Source: Nodosilinea sp. BSH.14
GTDB taxonomy: Bacteria; Cyanobacteriota; Cyanobacteriia; Phormidesmidales; Phormidesmidaceae
NCBI GenBank assembly: GCA_023264315.1
Contig: JALQST010000189.1
Coordinates: 1 to 6,433, forward strand
DNA: 6,433 bases
Reading direction: 5' to 3'
Shown: piece after piece, positions 5,932-6,433 of the stretch
Layout: each line of letters begins with the position of its first letter
Numbering within the stretch: position 1 is the first letter of the stretch
Program-made: the position numbers and the translations under genes
Notes under the pieces: generated by a model
Databases searched by the model: none
The model's input: the letters and a program-made list of their open reading frames with translations, nothing else
What the model was told of the DNA's origin: nothing

Positions 5932-6405
5932 CTAGCTGGCGGTGAACCAAGCCACATCGCGGTTCTTGGTGGCCCAGAACATGCCGTGGATTTTCTGGAT
6001 GGCTTCCATCAGTTCCGTGGCGTGTTGGGCGCTCACTTCCACTTTGCAGGCGGAGCAAAGTTTGGCGGCCTTCCAGAAGGTGTCGTGGAGGTCGGGGAAT
6101 TGCTCCAGGTGCACGGGCTTGAAGTAGTCTGTCCACAGAATCAGCAGCTCTTCCTTGGCCAGTTGGGCTTGCTCTTCTTTGATGGCGCTGTAGCGGGCGA
6201 AGGTGTTGTGGTAGGCGACAGCCGCAGCCTGATCGCCGGGGGCGGGCAGTTCTAGGGCCAGCAGCTTCTTGGTCATGGAAACCACAGCTTCAGCGGCCAC
6301 CCGGGCCGAGGAAGGATCGTAGACACCGCAGGGGCCATCGCAGTGGGCGTGAGCTTCAGCGGCGGGGAAGCGGTTTTGGAAATGGGAAATGGCTTGTTTC
6401 AGCAT
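5932..6405 (-). CDS. sodN: Nickel superoxide dismutase precursor
   Basis: This enzyme disproportionates superoxide to oxygen and hydrogen peroxide using nickel. The 157-residue precursor has a 20-residue leader ending AEAHA, then the diagnostic nickel hook HCDGPCGVYDP (21-31). After cleavage before His21, the ligands become His1, Cys2 and Cys6, and Tyr29 becomes the conserved Tyr9. The remaining 126 or so residues form the expected four-helix bundle region, including WTDYFKP (91-97), where family members are strongly conserved. The mature form would have 137 residues. An extra Cys-x-x-Cys (117, 120) lies in the third quarter of the protein; its role is unknown. The leader lacks a classical hydrophobic signal core, consistent with leader removal by a dedicated peptidase rather than Sec export. 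That peptidase is probably the sodX product downstream. No clear Shine-Dalgarno is visible in the 28 upstream bases available, so the promoter lies outside the window. Confidence 0.96.
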   Translation of the reverse strand: MLKQAISHFQNRFPAAEAHAHCDGPCGVYDPSSARVAAEAVVSMTKKLLALELPAPGDQAAAVAYHNTFARYSAIKEEQAQLAKEELLILWTDYFKPVHLEQFPDLHDTFWKAAKLCSACKVEVSAQHATELMEAIQKIHGMFWATKNRDVAWFTAS

Positions 6406-6433
6406 AGTGACGTCCGATTGTGATTGCGTCTTT

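Noticed and set aside
5809..6255. Plus-strand 148-codon open frame opposite sodN
   Set aside because: It starts inside the palindromic repeat and runs antisense to the NiSOD hook and helices, with no family features of its own.

Overview
The window looks like chromosomal DNA from a cyanobacterium, probably a GC-rich filamentous or Leptolyngbya-like lineage. This is inferred from gene content: a caspase-fold protein with a C-terminal repeat region, a DUF427 protein of cyanobacterial type, an adjacent uxs-ugd pair, a nickel superoxide dismutase with its maturation protease, and one HIP1 octamer (GCGATCGC). Species cannot be assigned from the sequence.

Layout. Positions 1-287 hold no convincing large gene. 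They contain a GC-rich hairpin (33-49, perhaps the terminator or end of something upstream), a perfect 20-bp palindrome (79-98) lying inside an 11-codon mini-ORF with a good Shine-Dalgarno, and a second hairpin (226-248) just before the first gene. Four plus-strand genes follow: a 645-aa membrane-anchored pseudo-caspase (288-2225), a 163-aa DUF427 protein (2317-2808), UDP-glucuronate decarboxylase (2869-3840) and UDP-glucose 6-dehydrogenase (3889-5277). Two minus-strand genes converge on them: sodN (6405 to 5932), then the S26-type protease sodX (5752 to 5378).

How the genes work together. Ugd oxidises UDP-glucose to UDP-glucuronate and Uxs decarboxylates this to UDP-xylose, so the pair forms a two-step route to nucleotide sugars for envelope or extracellular polysaccharide. 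SodN is made with a 20-residue leader that must be removed to expose the His-Cys nickel hook, and SodX is the expected processing peptidase. The pseudo-caspase has Tyr and Asn where the catalytic His and Cys should be, so it is probably a non-proteolytic scaffold or sensor. Its link to its neighbours is unknown.

The sodN/sodX region is also marked by repeats. A two-hairpin, MITE-like palindromic element (5814-5907) sits between sodN and sodX. A solo half of the same element (5331-5371, 40 of 41 bases identical) lies just beyond the sodX stop, in the convergent gap with ugd. A G-rich tract (5709-5741) overlaps the 5' end of sodX and makes its start uncertain. I found no CRISPR array, tRNA, rRNA or intact transposase gene. 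The clearest candidate for something little described is the pseudo-caspase with its duplicated helical repeat tail.
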